A DNA stretch of 64,000 bases, taken from positions 1 through 64,000 of the forward strand of contig JACDOD010000005.1 of the NCBI GenBank assembly GCA_017656265.1. Direction: 5' to 3'. The stretch is from Bacillaceae bacterium. GTDB lineage: Bacteria > Bacillota > Bacilli > Bacillales > Alkalibacillaceae. The translations under genes and the position numbers were made by a program. Under the pieces are notes generated by a model. That model did not search any database and had not been told where the DNA came from. It saw only the letters and a list, made by a program, of their open reading frames with translations. Shown here one piece after another: positions 27,700 to 35,484 of the stretch (positions within the stretch are counted from its first letter, which is position 1; every line of letters begins with the position of its first letter).

Positions 27700-28440
27700 C
27701 TATCCCTGCAAATAATACATAAAAATGCCACTGGCAATGCTGACATTCAGGGACTCGGCTTTTCCTTTCATGGGGATATACACCCGCTCGTCAGCGATTT
27801 TCAAAATTTCTTCCTGAACCCCATCCCCTTCGTTGCCAAACACGATGGCAATTGATTCTGGAGGTTCGAGGGTCTGTAAAGCTTTCCCTTCTTCAATGGC
27901 TGTGGTCCATATAGAGAATCCATATTCCTTTAATTGTCGGCTCCACTCAAGGAGATCCCCACTGTAAACAGGTACATGGAAAAGGGATCCCTGGGTTGCG
28001 CGGATAGTTTTTTCATTGTATACATCCACGGTTCCCTTTCCAAAAATCACCGCATCAAATCCCATAGCATCTGCCGTTCGGACCATTGTCCCGGCGTTTC
28101 CGGGATCCTGAATTCTATCCAGCATTAACACCTTTCGGAATGAGGATTGAATCGGCTCGTTTTTCATTTCAGCAATAGCCAGAATCCCCTGAGAAGTCTC
28201 TGTATCCGACAGATGGGACATGACTTCATCACTCACCCTGAAAACCCGCCGTTCCCCAGGATCAAAGGGTAAGGTGTAGTCTTCAGTCAAAATAAATTCT
28301 TTTATGGGCCAATGGCTTTTTTCTGCTTCTTCAATGAGATGAGGACCTTCTATTAAAAAAGTCTGTGTCTTCTCTCGCCACTTCTTCTTCTTCAGTTTAT
28401 TCCAGTTTTTTACTTTGTCGTTTTGAAGGGATTGTATCAT
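27700..28440 (-). CDS. TrmH/SpoU-family RNA 2'-O-methyltransferase (YsgA-like)
   Basis: SAM-dependent methyltransferase with a SPOUT trefoil knot that methylates a ribose in rRNA or tRNA; the target is not deducible. 246 residues: N-terminal substrate domain (KKKKWREKTQTFLIEGPHLI) and the three SpoU motifs LDRIQDPGNAGTMVRTADA, SIAIVFGNEGDGVQEE and IPMKGKAESLNVSIASGIF. Upstream of pheS as in B. subtilis (ysgA). Confidence 0.92.
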   Translation of the reverse strand: MIQSLQNDKVKNWNKLKKKKWREKTQTFLIEGPHLIEEAEKSHWPIKEFILTEDYTLPFDPGERRVFRVSDEVMSHLSDTETSQGILAIAEMKNEPIQSSFRKVLMLDRIQDPGNAGTMVRTADAMGFDAVIFGKGTVDVYNEKTIRATQGSLFHVPVYSGDLLEWSRQLKEYGFSIWTTAIEEGKALQTLEPPESIAIVFGNEGDGVQEEILKIADERVYIPMKGKAESLNVSIASGIFMYYLQG

Positions 28441-28546
28441 GAAGTTTCACCTGTTTCCATACAGTTTTATCTTCCTTATCATACATATTTTAGATTCCTC
28501 AGGTCAAACTATCCTATGAACGATGATAAAGATGAGGTGAAAAAAC

Positions 28547-28765
28547 ATGGATTTAAATTTGCGTAAAGCCATCTTAAATAATATTTCCGAAAATAATGCC
28601 CAGCAGTTGGAAGCAACGATTGTGGATGCGATTCAAAGCGGAGAGGAAAAAATGCTTCCCGGACTTGGAGTACTGTTTGAACTGATCTGGCAGCAGGCTT
28701 CAGATGAAGAAAAGAATGACATGATTGAAATGCTTGAAGAAGGGATTAAAAGTGCCCAACAATAA
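28547..28765 (+). CDS. sspI: Small acid-soluble spore protein I
   Basis: A 72-residue minor SASP made in the forespore and important for spore outgrowth in B. subtilis. The sequence [44 protein letters not shown] and the C-terminal [12 protein letters not shown] match SspI over its length. A good ribosome site GATGAGGTG precedes the ATG. A forespore SigG promoter is expected but I could not identify a convincing one in 28441-28540. Divergent from the methyltransferase gene. Confidence 0.95.
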   Translation: MDLNLRKAILNNISENNAQQLEATIVDAIQSGEEKMLPGLGVLFELIWQQASDEEKNDMIEMLEEGIKSAQQ

Positions 28766-28766
28766 G

Positions 28767-28797
28767 AAGGGAGCGCAATAGCGCTCCTTTCGTTTTT
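28767..28797. terminator. sspI / peptidase convergent terminator
   Basis: GGAGCGC-AATA-GCGCTCC stem followed by TTTCGTTTTT on the plus strand; it overlaps the stop codon of the convergent peptidase gene. Confidence 0.88.
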
Positions 28798-29881
28798 ATT
28801 CAAATGTAATTTCATTTACTTTGTCCCGGTCTAAACGCTTAATCACTTCCACAATTAACTTGACAGCATTCTCGAAGTCATCACGGTGAATCATCGCTGC
28901 GTGGGTGTGGATATAGCGGGTTGCAATTGTAATGGACAATGCTGGGACTCCGTTAGCTGTTAAATGAATGGCACCTGAGTCAGTTCCTCCGCCAGCAATC
29001 GCATCAAACTGGTAAGGGATATCCTGTTCATCTGCAGTATCCACTACAAAATCACGAAGACCTTTATGGGAAACCATAGATGCATCATATAAAATAATCT
29101 GCGGGCCTTTTCCCATTTTGCTTGTAGCTTCTTTTTCTGTAATGCCCGGTGTGTCACCGGCAATGCCCGTGTCAACTGCAAAACCGATATCCGGCTGAAT
29201 GGCATGGGCTGAAGTTCTTGCACCGCGAAGACCTACTTCTTCCTGGACAGTTCCAACACCATATACAATATTAGGATGTTTTTCATCTTTTAGACGTTTC
29301 AGCACTTCAATGGCAATAGCACAGCCAATTCGGTTATCCCATGCTTTTGCAAGAAGCAGTTTTTCGTTTTTCATCACGGTAAAGTCAAAGTATGGTACGA
29401 TGGAGTCTCCTGGGCGGACACCGAAATCCTCTGCTTCTTCCTTGCTGCTCGCACCGATATCAATAAACATATCTTTAATTTCAACTGGCTTTTTGCGGGC
29501 TTCAGCGGAAATAATATGAGGAGGCTTAGAGCCAATGATACCGGTTACATCGCCTTTACGGGTCATGATCGTCACACGCTGGGCAAGCATCACCTGATTC
29601 CACCAGCCGCCAACGGTCTGGAAGTACACAAATCCTTTGTCATCAATACGGGTTACCATGAGCCCGATTTCATCCAGGTGCCCGGCAACCATGATTTTTG
29701 GTCCCTGTTCATCTCCAGTTTTTTTGGCAATCAGGCTACCTAAATGATCCGTATACACTTCATCAGCGTATGGGGAGATGTGTTTTTTCATCACTTCTCT
29801 TGCTTCTTTTTCATTTCCCGGAATCGCTTTCGCATCTGTCAGTTCTTTAAGCATGGTTAAAGTTTCATCCATTTTTACCAT
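28796..29881 (-). CDS. ysdC: M42 family metallo-aminopeptidase (YsdC-like)
   Basis: Cytoplasmic di-metal peptidase or endo-glucanase-like member of M42. 361 residues with metal ligands in [12 protein letters not shown] (His, catalytic Asp), [11 protein letters not shown] (bridging Asp), [12 protein letters not shown] (catalytic and metal Glu), [12 protein letters not shown] (Asp) and [14 protein letters not shown] (His). GGGAGG lies 7 bases before the ATG at 29881. The usual ysdC-ysdB neighbourhood is kept apart by a dUTPase gene. Confidence 0.93.
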   Translation of the reverse strand: MVKMDETLTMLKELTDAKAIPGNEKEAREVMKKHISPYADEVYTDHLGSLIAKKTGDEQGPKIMVAGHLDEIGLMVTRIDDKGFVYFQTVGGWWNQVMLAQRVTIMTRKGDVTGIIGSKPPHIISAEARKKPVEIKDMFIDIGASSKEEAEDFGVRPGDSIVPYFDFTVMKNEKLLLAKAWDNRIGCAIAIEVLKRLKDEKHPNIVYGVGTVQEEVGLRGARTSAHAIQPDIGFAVDTGIAGDTPGITEKEATSKMGKGPQIILYDASMVSHKGLRDFVVDTADEQDIPYQFDAIAGGGTDSGAIHLTANGVPALSITIATRYIHTHAAMIHRDDFENAVKLIVEVIKRLDRDKVNEITFE

Positions 29882-29951
29882 TATGTATCCTCCCTTTGAC
29901 TATGTTACTAAAACAATCCCATTATAACGCTTTTACAGACAATTAACAAAA

Positions 29952-30443
29952 CTAATAACCCTGATTTTGTCGTTCGTGGTTTACCTCATTTTTTTCCATA
30001 TACGCATGTTCAATCATCTCAGGAGAAAACCCCAGAAATTTACCCAATTCCAGATACTTCATGCACAACTTTTCATAGTTGTTCATCGTACTTTCCTGCC
30101 GAAACTCTTCAATCTGACTGTAAACAGATAAAAACAGGCGGGTTATGCTTTGATTTCCTTCCGTTTCGATAGCTTTGACCATTTGAACAAAATAGCCCTT
30201 TTCAATTCCGAGAGACAAAATAAAATGTAGACCGTCCACAAATTCTTCCAGAATCACAGATTGCTCATTTGGTCCCTTTGTGCTCCAAAATTTAAAACAG
30301 CGTGTCTCATTGGCCAGTTCACCTACTTCAACGAGAAGGGCCAGTACTTTTTCATCAAATACATCTTTTCCTTCGAGCCGGTGCTGCTTTTTTATTCTTC
30401 CATCCAATTCCGATTGCATCTCATATAGCTTGTCCCAGTTCAT
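29952..30443 (-). CDS. dUTP diphosphatase, all-alpha (dUTPase_2/MazG-like)
   Basis: Likely hydrolyses dUTP to dUMP, keeping uracil out of DNA. 163 residues, all helical by pattern, with the metal-binding signature of the dimeric family: EVGELANE (about 54-61) and EEFVDGLHF (about 83-91). It is unrelated to the trimeric dUTPase. The gene is alone between ysdC and ysdB, an insertion relative to B. subtilis. Confidence 0.85.
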   Translation of the reverse strand: MNWDKLYEMQSELDGRIKKQHRLEGKDVFDEKVLALLVEVGELANETRCFKFWSTKGPNEQSVILEEFVDGLHFILSLGIEKGYFVQMVKAIETEGNQSITRLFLSVYSQIEEFRQESTMNNYEKLCMKYLELGKFLGFSPEMIEHAYMEKNEVNHERQNQGY

Positions 30444-30554
30444 TCCTATGCTCCTTTTTTTCTTTTTATTATATCATGAATCTAAACAGTCAAATTTCTC
30501 CAGATGATTTATTCCTGGCTTATTCAAAAAAGTTTAAAAAAAACTCATTTAAAA

Positions 30555-30581
30555 TGAAACATACGGTAATCACTATACGTA
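30555..30581 (+). promoter_or_regulatory. SigW-type (ECF) promoter of ysdB
   Basis: TGAAAC (30555-30560), 17-base spacer, CGTA (30578-30581), the B. subtilis SigW consensus. B. subtilis ysdB belongs to the SigW envelope-stress regulon, so this is a conserved arrangement. Confidence 0.8.
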
Positions 30582-30665
30582 ATACTTAAAAACCTCTAAA
30601 CCATAAATGAAATCCCACGTAAGCTCTACTTGAACATAAAAAATAAGTATAGGAGTCGTTCAGAC

Positions 30666-31046
30666 ATGATTGTTATTTTATTTCGACTGTTCATCCTTTT
30701 TGCTGTCATTTTTCTGATTTATTCTGTATATAAATTTATGATCAACCCCAAACGAAAACTCGAAGCAGCCCATGAGAAAAAACTGTTTTACTTTTTGGAT
30801 GATTCCGAAAATGTTAAAAAGAACTTTTTTATGACATACAAAGGGATTATGTTCGAAGGGGAAAAATATTTAGGGACGACTGAACAGGCCTTTCAGGTTG
30901 TAACCGTTAATGTCTGGACCCATGAGCCGGATAAACTTACAGGAATAACGAAAGATGATATCTATTTCATGGAGAAGGAAATTTTAATTCGCTACCCGCA
31001 TGCTAAAGTAGAATGGAGATATCCAATTAAGCAGCTTCTTGAATAA
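30666..31046 (+). CDS. ysdB: YsdB, SigW-regulon membrane protein
   Basis: A 126-residue protein with one N-terminal transmembrane helix (about 2-23, VILFRLFILFAVIFLIYSVY) and a cytoplasmic or surface domain with NPKRKLEAAHEKKLFYFLDD, FFMTYKGIMFEGEKYLG and YPHAKVEWRYPIKQLLE, matching YsdB. Function unknown. The ATG at 30666 follows TAGGAG. A SigW-like promoter lies 85 bases upstream. Confidence 0.9.
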   Translation: MIVILFRLFILFAVIFLIYSVYKFMINPKRKLEAAHEKKLFYFLDDSENVKKNFFMTYKGIMFEGEKYLGTTEQAFQVVTVNVWTHEPDKLTGITKDDIYFMEKEILIRYPHAKVEWRYPIKQLLE

Positions 31047-31068
31047 AGATATGGTGATTTTTGTTAAT

Positions 31069-31100
31069 GAATAAAAATTAAGTTTTATTCATATTTCTCT
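31069..31100 (+). terminator. ysdB terminator
   Basis: ATGAATAAAA pairs with TTTTATTCAT, followed by ATTTCTCTT; AT-rich stem, just before the proC promoter. Confidence 0.6.
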
Positions 31101-31129
31101 TGACATTCAGACATAATATTGGCCATAAT
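31100..31129 (+). promoter_or_regulatory. SigA promoter of proC T-box transcript
   Basis: TTGACA (31100-31105), 18-base spacer, CATAAT (31124-31129). Confidence 0.75.
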
Positions 31130-31134
31130 ACTTA

Positions 31135-31376
31135 AAAACCATATGTATGAAACGGTGAAGGGGCCAGTAGATAAGAAATCTGGCAGCAGAGAGTGGAATC
31201 CACCGGCTGAAAGATTCCATAGCCGTGAGCTTATCGAACCTACCCCGGAGTTGTCAGGCTAATCCCTGACCGTTTCCCGCGATAAGGGTGAAAGAGGGTA
31301 TGCTAACAGGCATGCCAATAAAGGTGGTACCGCGGAACTCCTCCGTCCTTTTTAGGGCTGGAAGGAGTTTTTTTAT
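31135..31376 (+). ncRNA. T-box leader of proC, proline type
   Basis: T-box AAAGGTGGTACCGCGG at 31319-31335, then a terminator stem AACTCCT...AGGAGTT with seven T (31336-31374). In stem I, GATAAG/CTTATC closes an internal loop with AGTA on the left and GAACCTA on the right, giving CCT (Pro) followed by A as the specifier, so uncharged tRNA-Pro would turn on proC. Confidence 0.92.
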
Positions 31377-31404
31377 TGGTTATATTGAGAAAGGAGAGAA
31401 ACAG

Positions 31405-32247
31405 GTGAAACATATTGAAGACAGCAAGATTTCATTCATTGGGGCGGGCTCAATGGCAGAAGCAATTTTTTCAGGCCTTTTAAAAAAGGGGATGATCTCT
31501 CCGGACAATATTCATGTCACCAATCGGACGGATATAGATCGTTTACATGAAATACAAGAACTGTATCAAGTGAGGTGCCTGCAGGAGAAGGAAGAGGCCG
31601 TTAAACAGGGGGATATTCTGATTTTGGCCGTGAAGCCTAAGGATGTGAATGAAGCTATAGAAGCCATTAAACCTTATATCCGAAAAGAACAGCTCTTAAT
31701 ATCGGTTTTAGCCGGTGTATCTACAGAATACCTTGAATACCTGCTTGGGATGGAGATGCCGGTCATACGGGCAATGCCCAATACATCGGCTGCCATTGGC
31801 TTATCGGCAACTGCTCTGACGGCAGGAAAGCATGCATCAGAAGATCATCTACAACTTGCTGAAACATTATTCCAGGCGATCGGTACAACGGTTACATTTG
31901 AAAATGAACAAGAACTTCATGCGGTCACAGGACTTTCCGGAAGTGGGCCTGCTTACATTTATTATTTTGCTGAAGCCATGGAAGAAGCAGCAAAACATCT
32001 GGGGATTTCTTCAGACAAAGCCAGATCATTAATCATTCAGACCATTCTCGGAGCAGCCAGCATGCTTTCTAATTCAGACGAACACCCTTCTATATTGCGT
32101 CAGAAGGTTACCAGCAAAGGAGGCACGACTGAGGCTGGAATCAGTACACTGGAGCACTTCCGCTCCCGGGAAGCCTTAGTGGAATGCATCAAAAGAGCTG
32201 CCAGCCGCTCCGAAGAACTGGGTAATTTATTTTCTCACTCGAAATAA
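31405..32247 (+). CDS. proC: Pyrroline-5-carboxylate reductase
   Basis: Last step of proline synthesis, reducing pyrroline-5-carboxylate with NAD(P)H. 280 residues: Rossmann motif ISFIGAGSMAEAIFSGL, ILAVKPKDV, VIRAMPNTSAAIG and the C-terminal dimer motif TGLSGSGPAYIYYFAEAM with VTSKGGTTEAGI. Start is GTG at 31405, 8 bases after AGGAG; the longer frame would read back through the T-box terminator. Proline is also a compatible solute in halotolerant Bacillaceae. Confidence 0.96.
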   Translation: MKHIEDSKISFIGAGSMAEAIFSGLLKKGMISPDNIHVTNRTDIDRLHEIQELYQVRCLQEKEEAVKQGDILILAVKPKDVNEAIEAIKPYIRKEQLLISVLAGVSTEYLEYLLGMEMPVIRAMPNTSAAIGLSATALTAGKHASEDHLQLAETLFQAIGTTVTFENEQELHAVTGLSGSGPAYIYYFAEAMEEAAKHLGISSDKARSLIIQTILGAASMLSNSDEHPSILRQKVTSKGGTTEAGISTLEHFRSREALVECIKRAASRSEELGNLFSHSK

Positions 32248-32301
32248 AACGGAAACATTGGATTTCAACTTCATTGCGAAGGATTTAAGTTGCCTTAGGA
32301 A

Positions 32302-32338
32302 GCCATAGGCCGTGCCCGCGGAAAGCGAAGCATGTTGA
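32302..32338 (+). repeat. Tail fragment of intergenic repeat B
   Basis: GCCGTGCCCGCGGAAAGCG followed by AAGCATGTTGA equals the last third of repeat B at 32510-32632, with one base changed. It directly precedes a copy of repeat A. Confidence 0.75.
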
Positions 32339-32340
32339 AA

Positions 32341-32448
32341 AGAAAAGCGGAAGCGCCCTGCTTAGCCCCGAAAACGGCTGGAGGACCACCGAGGAGGCTG
32401 TCGCCGCCGCAGGGGGGCCGAAGCCGCTCGAGGGGCTGGGTACTGAAG
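32341..32448 (+). repeat. Intergenic repeat A, copy 1
   Basis: About 105 bases starting AAAGCGGAAGCGCC, containing TTAGCCCCGA, CGGCT, a variable apical part, CGCAGGGGGGCCGA, AGCCG and CGAGGGGCTGG. Outer arms TAGCCCC/GGGGCT and inner arms CGGCT/AGCCG pair. Related copies lie at 33681 and 37873. Elements of this type are widespread between genes in Bacillaceae. Confidence 0.85.
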
Positions 32449-32509
32449 TTGGGACATAAAAGATATGAACGGTGGTAAAGAAAAGCAATTGACTAAAGGA
32501 TAAATTAAC

Positions 32510-32632
32510 GTAGTCAACATGCGAGACTCCTGTGGGAACAGCACGAGCCGAAAATCCCGCAGACAACGAAGAATGAGTTGTCGAGGAAGTTGAGGCCGTG
32601 CCCACGGAAAGCGAAGCATGTTGACGAAGTCA
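32510..32632 (+). repeat. Intergenic repeat B, full copy
   Basis: About 120 bases from GTAGTCAACATGCGAGACTC through CTGTGGGAACAGCACGAGCC, CCCGCAGACAACGAAG and GTCGAGGAAGTTGAGGCCGTG to GAAAGCGAAGCATGTTGACG. Ends GTCAACATG/CATGTTGAC are inverted repeats, so the whole can fold into one cruciform or hairpin. The type is familiar from many Bacillaceae genomes. Confidence 0.8.
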
Positions 32633-32633
32633 A

Positions 32634-32681
32634 GCAAAAAAATCCGAACTCATTCATGTGATGATTGAATGTAGTTCGGAT
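32634..32681 (-). terminator. Terminator of the VTT-domain gene
   Basis: ATCCGAAC/GTTCGGAT stem with an inner TCATTCA/TGAATG pairing; the minus strand continues into seven T. Confidence 0.8.
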
Positions 32682-32718
32682 ATTCCTTCTTTTCTATTTT
32701 GGTCCCAGCCTTAGTATT

Positions 32719-33309
32719 TTAAGGCATTGTAGAGGTCTGAACATCTTTATTAAAAAAGTCTTCCCATTTCATCACAATTTCTTTTTGCCTTATGAGATAA
32801 AGGAGAGGAAGCAGCCCAACCACTATTACCCCCATTGCCAGCGGCGAAAGCATGGATATCCATTTTCCAAAGGAAGTATATACAATGGCAAGGGGAAGGT
32901 TTGATAACACCGATAACCTTACATATTCTTTAAAGCTTTTTGACATCTCGATGATACACAGGGATAACAAATGAAAATGTATAAATGGCATCAGTCTGAG
33001 CAGAACAAGCTGCCCTTTTGATAATCTGGTGTGAGTCCCCAGCAGTTTCCCTTTTAACCTCATCAGCCTATTTATGGTTCTCGGAGCATTAGAGGCCAGC
33101 TGATAGAAGGCTATGCTCGAAAGGGTAACGCCAATGACCGAGTAAACCGTCCCAGAAACCATTCCGAATAAAATTCCGCCCGATACACAGATAAAAGCCA
33201 CCGGAAGGAAAAAGAAAGGCCTTATTAAATGGAGAATAATAAAAAATAGCGGTGCAAAGGTACCACTGGACTCTACTATGGCGAGGATCCATGATCCAAT
33301 GTGTTCCAT
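32719..33309 (-). CDS. TVP38/TMEM64 (VTT domain) family membrane protein
   Basis: A 196-residue integral membrane protein of the DedA-related VTT superfamily, whose members move or flip lipids; the specific role here is unknown. About five hydrophobic segments with the signature FFFLPVAFICVSGGILFGMVSGTV and the central LLRLMPFIHFHLLSL, then SVLSNLPLAIVYTSFGKW. GAAAGGGG lies upstream of the ATG. Not part of the conserved B. subtilis order here. Confidence 0.88.
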   Translation of the reverse strand: MEHIGSWILAIVESSGTFAPLFFIILHLIRPFFFLPVAFICVSGGILFGMVSGTVYSVIGVTLSSIAFYQLASNAPRTINRLMRLKGKLLGTHTRLSKGQLVLLRLMPFIHFHLLSLCIIEMSKSFKEYVRLSVLSNLPLAIVYTSFGKWISMLSPLAMGVIVVGLLPLLYLIRQKEIVMKWEDFFNKDVQTSTMP

Positions 33310-33362
33310 GAAAGAGCCCCTTTCCTCTGGTTTACTCTATCTATATGACAATAGACGAGCCT

Positions 33363-33632
33363 TTATGACATCATCTTAATCAAAATCAATCCTGCTCCCT
33401 GCAAAACAACCAGCAGGGGCATGAGGATGGTAAAGGTTTTATGTTTCGTCTTATGGCGAAAAAGATACATGCCAGTCAGGGTTCCAATTGATCCGCCGGC
33501 CAGTGACCAGAGCCAGACCGTTCGTTCCCTTATTCGCCACTTTCCATGGATCGCCCTGTATTTATCAGCCGCCATTAACACGAGAGTAACCATATTCGAA
33601 AATATGATATACAGCACCCAAAATCCGCTCAT
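33363..33632 (-). CDS. ysdA: DUF1294 membrane protein (YsdA)
   Basis: An 89-residue small membrane protein of unknown function, same length as B. subtilis YsdA. Two to three hydrophobic segments and the DUF1294 motif DKYRAIHGKWRIRERTVW, LWSLAGGSIGTLTGMYLFRH, KTKHKTF. The start at 33632 has AGGTGG 5 bases upstream; the longer frame was rejected. It is split from rplT by a copy of repeat A and a terminator. Confidence 0.9.
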   Translation of the reverse strand: MSGFWVLYIIFSNMVTLVLMAADKYRAIHGKWRIRERTVWLWSLAGGSIGTLTGMYLFRHKTKHKTFTILMPLLVVLQGAGLILIKMMS

Positions 33633-33680
33633 TTTTTCCACCTGTTTGTCTCTTTTTGATGAAACTTCTGCTAACCCATA

Positions 33681-33785
33681 AGGAAAGCGCAAGCGCCCCG
33701 CCTAGCCCCGAAAGCTGCTGGAGAACACCGAAGAGAATGCCTGAGCGCAGGGGGCCGAAGCAGCTCGAGGGGCTGGGCACCGAAG
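33681..33785 (+). repeat. Intergenic repeat A, copy 2
   Basis: AGGAAAGCGCAAGCGCCCCG, TAGCCCCGAAA, GCTGCT, variable part, GCGCAGGGGGCCGA, AGCAGC, TCGAGGGGCTGGG. Compared with copy 1 the inner stem changes from CGGCT/AGCCG to CTGCT/AGCAG, a compensatory change that keeps pairing. Two open frames crossing it are spurious. Confidence 0.85.
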
Positions 33786-33828
33786 ACGGACAGACACAAA
33801 CTTCCACCCGAAGGATTCCAGCAGACTC

Positions 33829-33863
33829 AAAAAAAGCCCCTGCTCTGTGCAGCAAGGGCTTTT
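33829..33863 (-). terminator. Terminator of infC-rpmI-rplT
   Basis: AAAAGCCC-TTGCTG...GCAG-GGGCTTTT stem with seven T on the minus strand, 9 bases after the rplT stop. Confidence 0.92.
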
Positions 33864-33871
33864 GGCGAAGC

Positions 33872-34228
33872 TTATTTCAATGCTTCTTTTGCCTTATTAA
33901 CAAGTTCAGTGAAACCTTTTTCATCGTTTACAGCAAGATCCGCAAGCATTTTACGGTTAATGTCAATTCCCGCTTGCTTTAAACCGTGCATGAAACGGCT
34001 GTAAGACATATCATTCATACGTGCCGCCGCATTAATACGGGCAATCCACAGTTTACGGAAATCACGTTTTCTTTGTCTGCGGTCACGATATGCATACTGA
34101 CCGGATTTCATGACCTGCTGTTTAGCAGTTTTAAATAAAGAGTGCTTAGCACCATAATATCCTTTAGCTAGTTTTAAAATACGTTTACGACGTCTTCTTG
34201 TTTGTGGTCCACCTTTTACACGTGGCAT
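33872..34228 (-). CDS. rplT: 50S ribosomal protein L20
   Basis: Early-assembling 23S rRNA-binding protein and feedback repressor of its own operon. 118 residues, with the conserved start [37 protein letters not shown] and [27 protein letters not shown] precedes the ATG. Third gene of infC-rpmI-rplT. Confidence 0.99.
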   Translation of the reverse strand: MPRVKGGPQTRRRRKRILKLAKGYYGAKHSLFKTAKQQVMKSGQYAYRDRRQRKRDFRKLWIARINAAARMNDMSYSRFMHGLKQAGIDINRKMLADLAVNDEKGFTELVNKAKEALK

Positions 34229-34279
34229 AATGTTTCCCTCCTATTGTCATGAACCAAATTTCTATTTCTCAATCAATTA

Positions 34280-34474
34280 TTATTTCGGAAGCATAGTCTT
34301 AATTCGTTTTAAATCACTCTTAGAAAGCAATGTAGCTTTGCGAAGCTTTCTTTTTTGTTTTTGGGATTTGTTTGAGAATAAGTGACTTGTATAGGCATGA
34401 GAACGTTTAAATTTGCCTTTTCCTGTTTTTCTGAAACGCTTTTGAGAACCTTTATGGGTTTTCATTTTTGGCAT
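34280..34474 (-). CDS. rpmI: 50S ribosomal protein L35
   Basis: Small basic protein of the large subunit. 64 residues starting [20 protein letters not shown] with [20 protein letters not shown], full length for the family. AAAGGAGG precedes the ATG; lies between infC and rplT. Confidence 0.99.
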   Translation of the reverse strand: MPKMKTHKGSQKRFRKTGKGKFKRSHAYTSHLFSNKSQKQKRKLRKATLLSKSDLKRIKTMLPK

Positions 34475-34511
34475 AATCGCTTCCTCCTTTAGTCAATCCT
34501 TTTGCTCGTTC

Positions 34512-35027
34512 TTATTTTTCATTACGGGGAGCAATCATCATAAACATATTGCGCCCTTCCATTTTTGGCTTCGTTTCCACAACTCCCAGATCCTCGAGCT
34601 GTTCTGCCATGCGTTCTAAAACTTGCTGACCAAGCTCTTTGTGGGTAATCGCACGGCCCCGGAAACGAACCGTAGCCTTCACCTTATCACCTTTATCAAG
34701 GAATTTTCGGGCATTGCGAAGTTTCGTATTAAAATCATGCTCTTCAATCGCCGGGCTCAAGCGCACTTCTTTCACATTAATAACTTTTTGCTTTTTGCGC
34801 TTTTCCTTTTCTTTCTTTTGCTGTTCATAACGGTATTTTCCATAATCCATAATCCGGCAGACCGGGGGCTTTGCGTTTGGAGCCACCATCACCAGATCAA
34901 GATTGGCTTTCTCGGCGAGTTCAAGAGCTTCCTGGCGTGATTTAACACCCAGCTGTTCCCCATTTACATCAATGAGACGAACCTCGCGAGCGCGAATCCG
35001 CTCATTGACAAACATATCTTTGCTAAT
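34512..35027 (-). CDS. infC: Translation initiation factor IF-3 with ATT start codon
   Basis: IF-3 blocks premature subunit joining and checks the start codon. 171 residues: N-domain [20 protein letters not shown], linker with [19 protein letters not shown]-domain [20 protein letters not shown] to [10 protein letters not shown]. The start is the rare ATT at 35027 (then Ser-Lys-Asp-Met), seven bases after GGAGGTG; the family in Bacillus and Geobacillus uses the same non-standard codon, which lets IF-3 repress its own synthesis. The 39 upstream codons lie in the leader RNA and are not coding. Confidence 0.95.
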   Translation of the reverse strand: MSKDMFVNERIRAREVRLIDVNGEQLGVKSRQEALELAEKANLDLVMVAPNAKPPVCRIMDYGKYRYEQQKKEKEKRKKQKVINVKEVRLSPAIEEHDFNTKLRNARKFLDKGDKVKATVRFRGRAITHKELGQQVLERMAEQLEDLGVVETKPKMEGRNMFMMIAPRNEK

Positions 35028-35250
35028 AGTTAGCCACCTCCACAGTTTTTTGAGAAAATTAAGGTCTTTTCCCGACAAGCTCCGTTTATTCAATAAAAAA
35101 AGTGTGGTACACATACTGCACCCACACTTCACCAAATCTTCCACCTATAAAAGAAGATCCTGCTAGAACCTGTCAACTGTCAATGCTGACGTCGATCAGG
35201 TGAGAAGCGGGTGCTTCTACTTGCCTTAAGACCTTATCCAATTTTATACC
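35028..35250 (-). ncRNA. L20-type leader of infC with transcription attenuator
   Basis: The transcript head has AAGGTCTTAAGG near its 5' end, able to pair with AAGACCTTAA just before the infC ribosome site, and in between a terminator AAGTGTGG...CCACACTT followed by seven T (35094-35129). This is the layout of the Bacillus L20 leader, where excess L20 favours termination. Confidence 0.85.
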
Positions 35251-35256
35251 TTGTAT

Positions 35257-35286
35257 ATTATATGTCAAGCAACACTAAAATGTCAA
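35257..35286 (-). promoter_or_regulatory. SigA promoter of infC-rpmI-rplT
   Basis: TTGACA (35281-35286), 18-base spacer, TATAAT (35257-35262). The following 200 bases up to the next gene (35287-35484) hold nothing I recognise. Confidence 0.85.
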
Positions 35287-35484
35287 TAGCTGCTCTTTCC
35301 AAATTTCATCACGCTGATGATTGTAACATAAAGATTGATTTCAGACAAACAAATAAAAACATCTCCGTCAAGATGAGCCACATCAATTCTAATCATTGGG
35401 TGGCACGGCACCTGAAGTAAAATTTTTATAGCGAATGCCGGACACGGAATTTATATCTTTTCATGCACATACATCAAATACCTA

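Noticed and set aside
28441-28546. SigG promoter of sspI
   Set aside because: A CATACATA word with an 18-base upstream CCATA was seen, but neither box fits the consensus well enough to report.
31288-31404. Upstream extension of proC (39 codons)
   Set aside because: It lies in the T-box and its terminator; the ribosome site AGGAG at 31391-31396 points to GTG 31405.
32285-32637. Minus-strand frames of 106 and 91 residues after proC
   Set aside because: They run through intergenic repeats A and B, with biased composition and no ribosome site.
33565-33982. Frames of 96 and 108 residues between ysdA and rplT
   Set aside because: They cross repeat A copy 2 and the rplT terminator; not coding.
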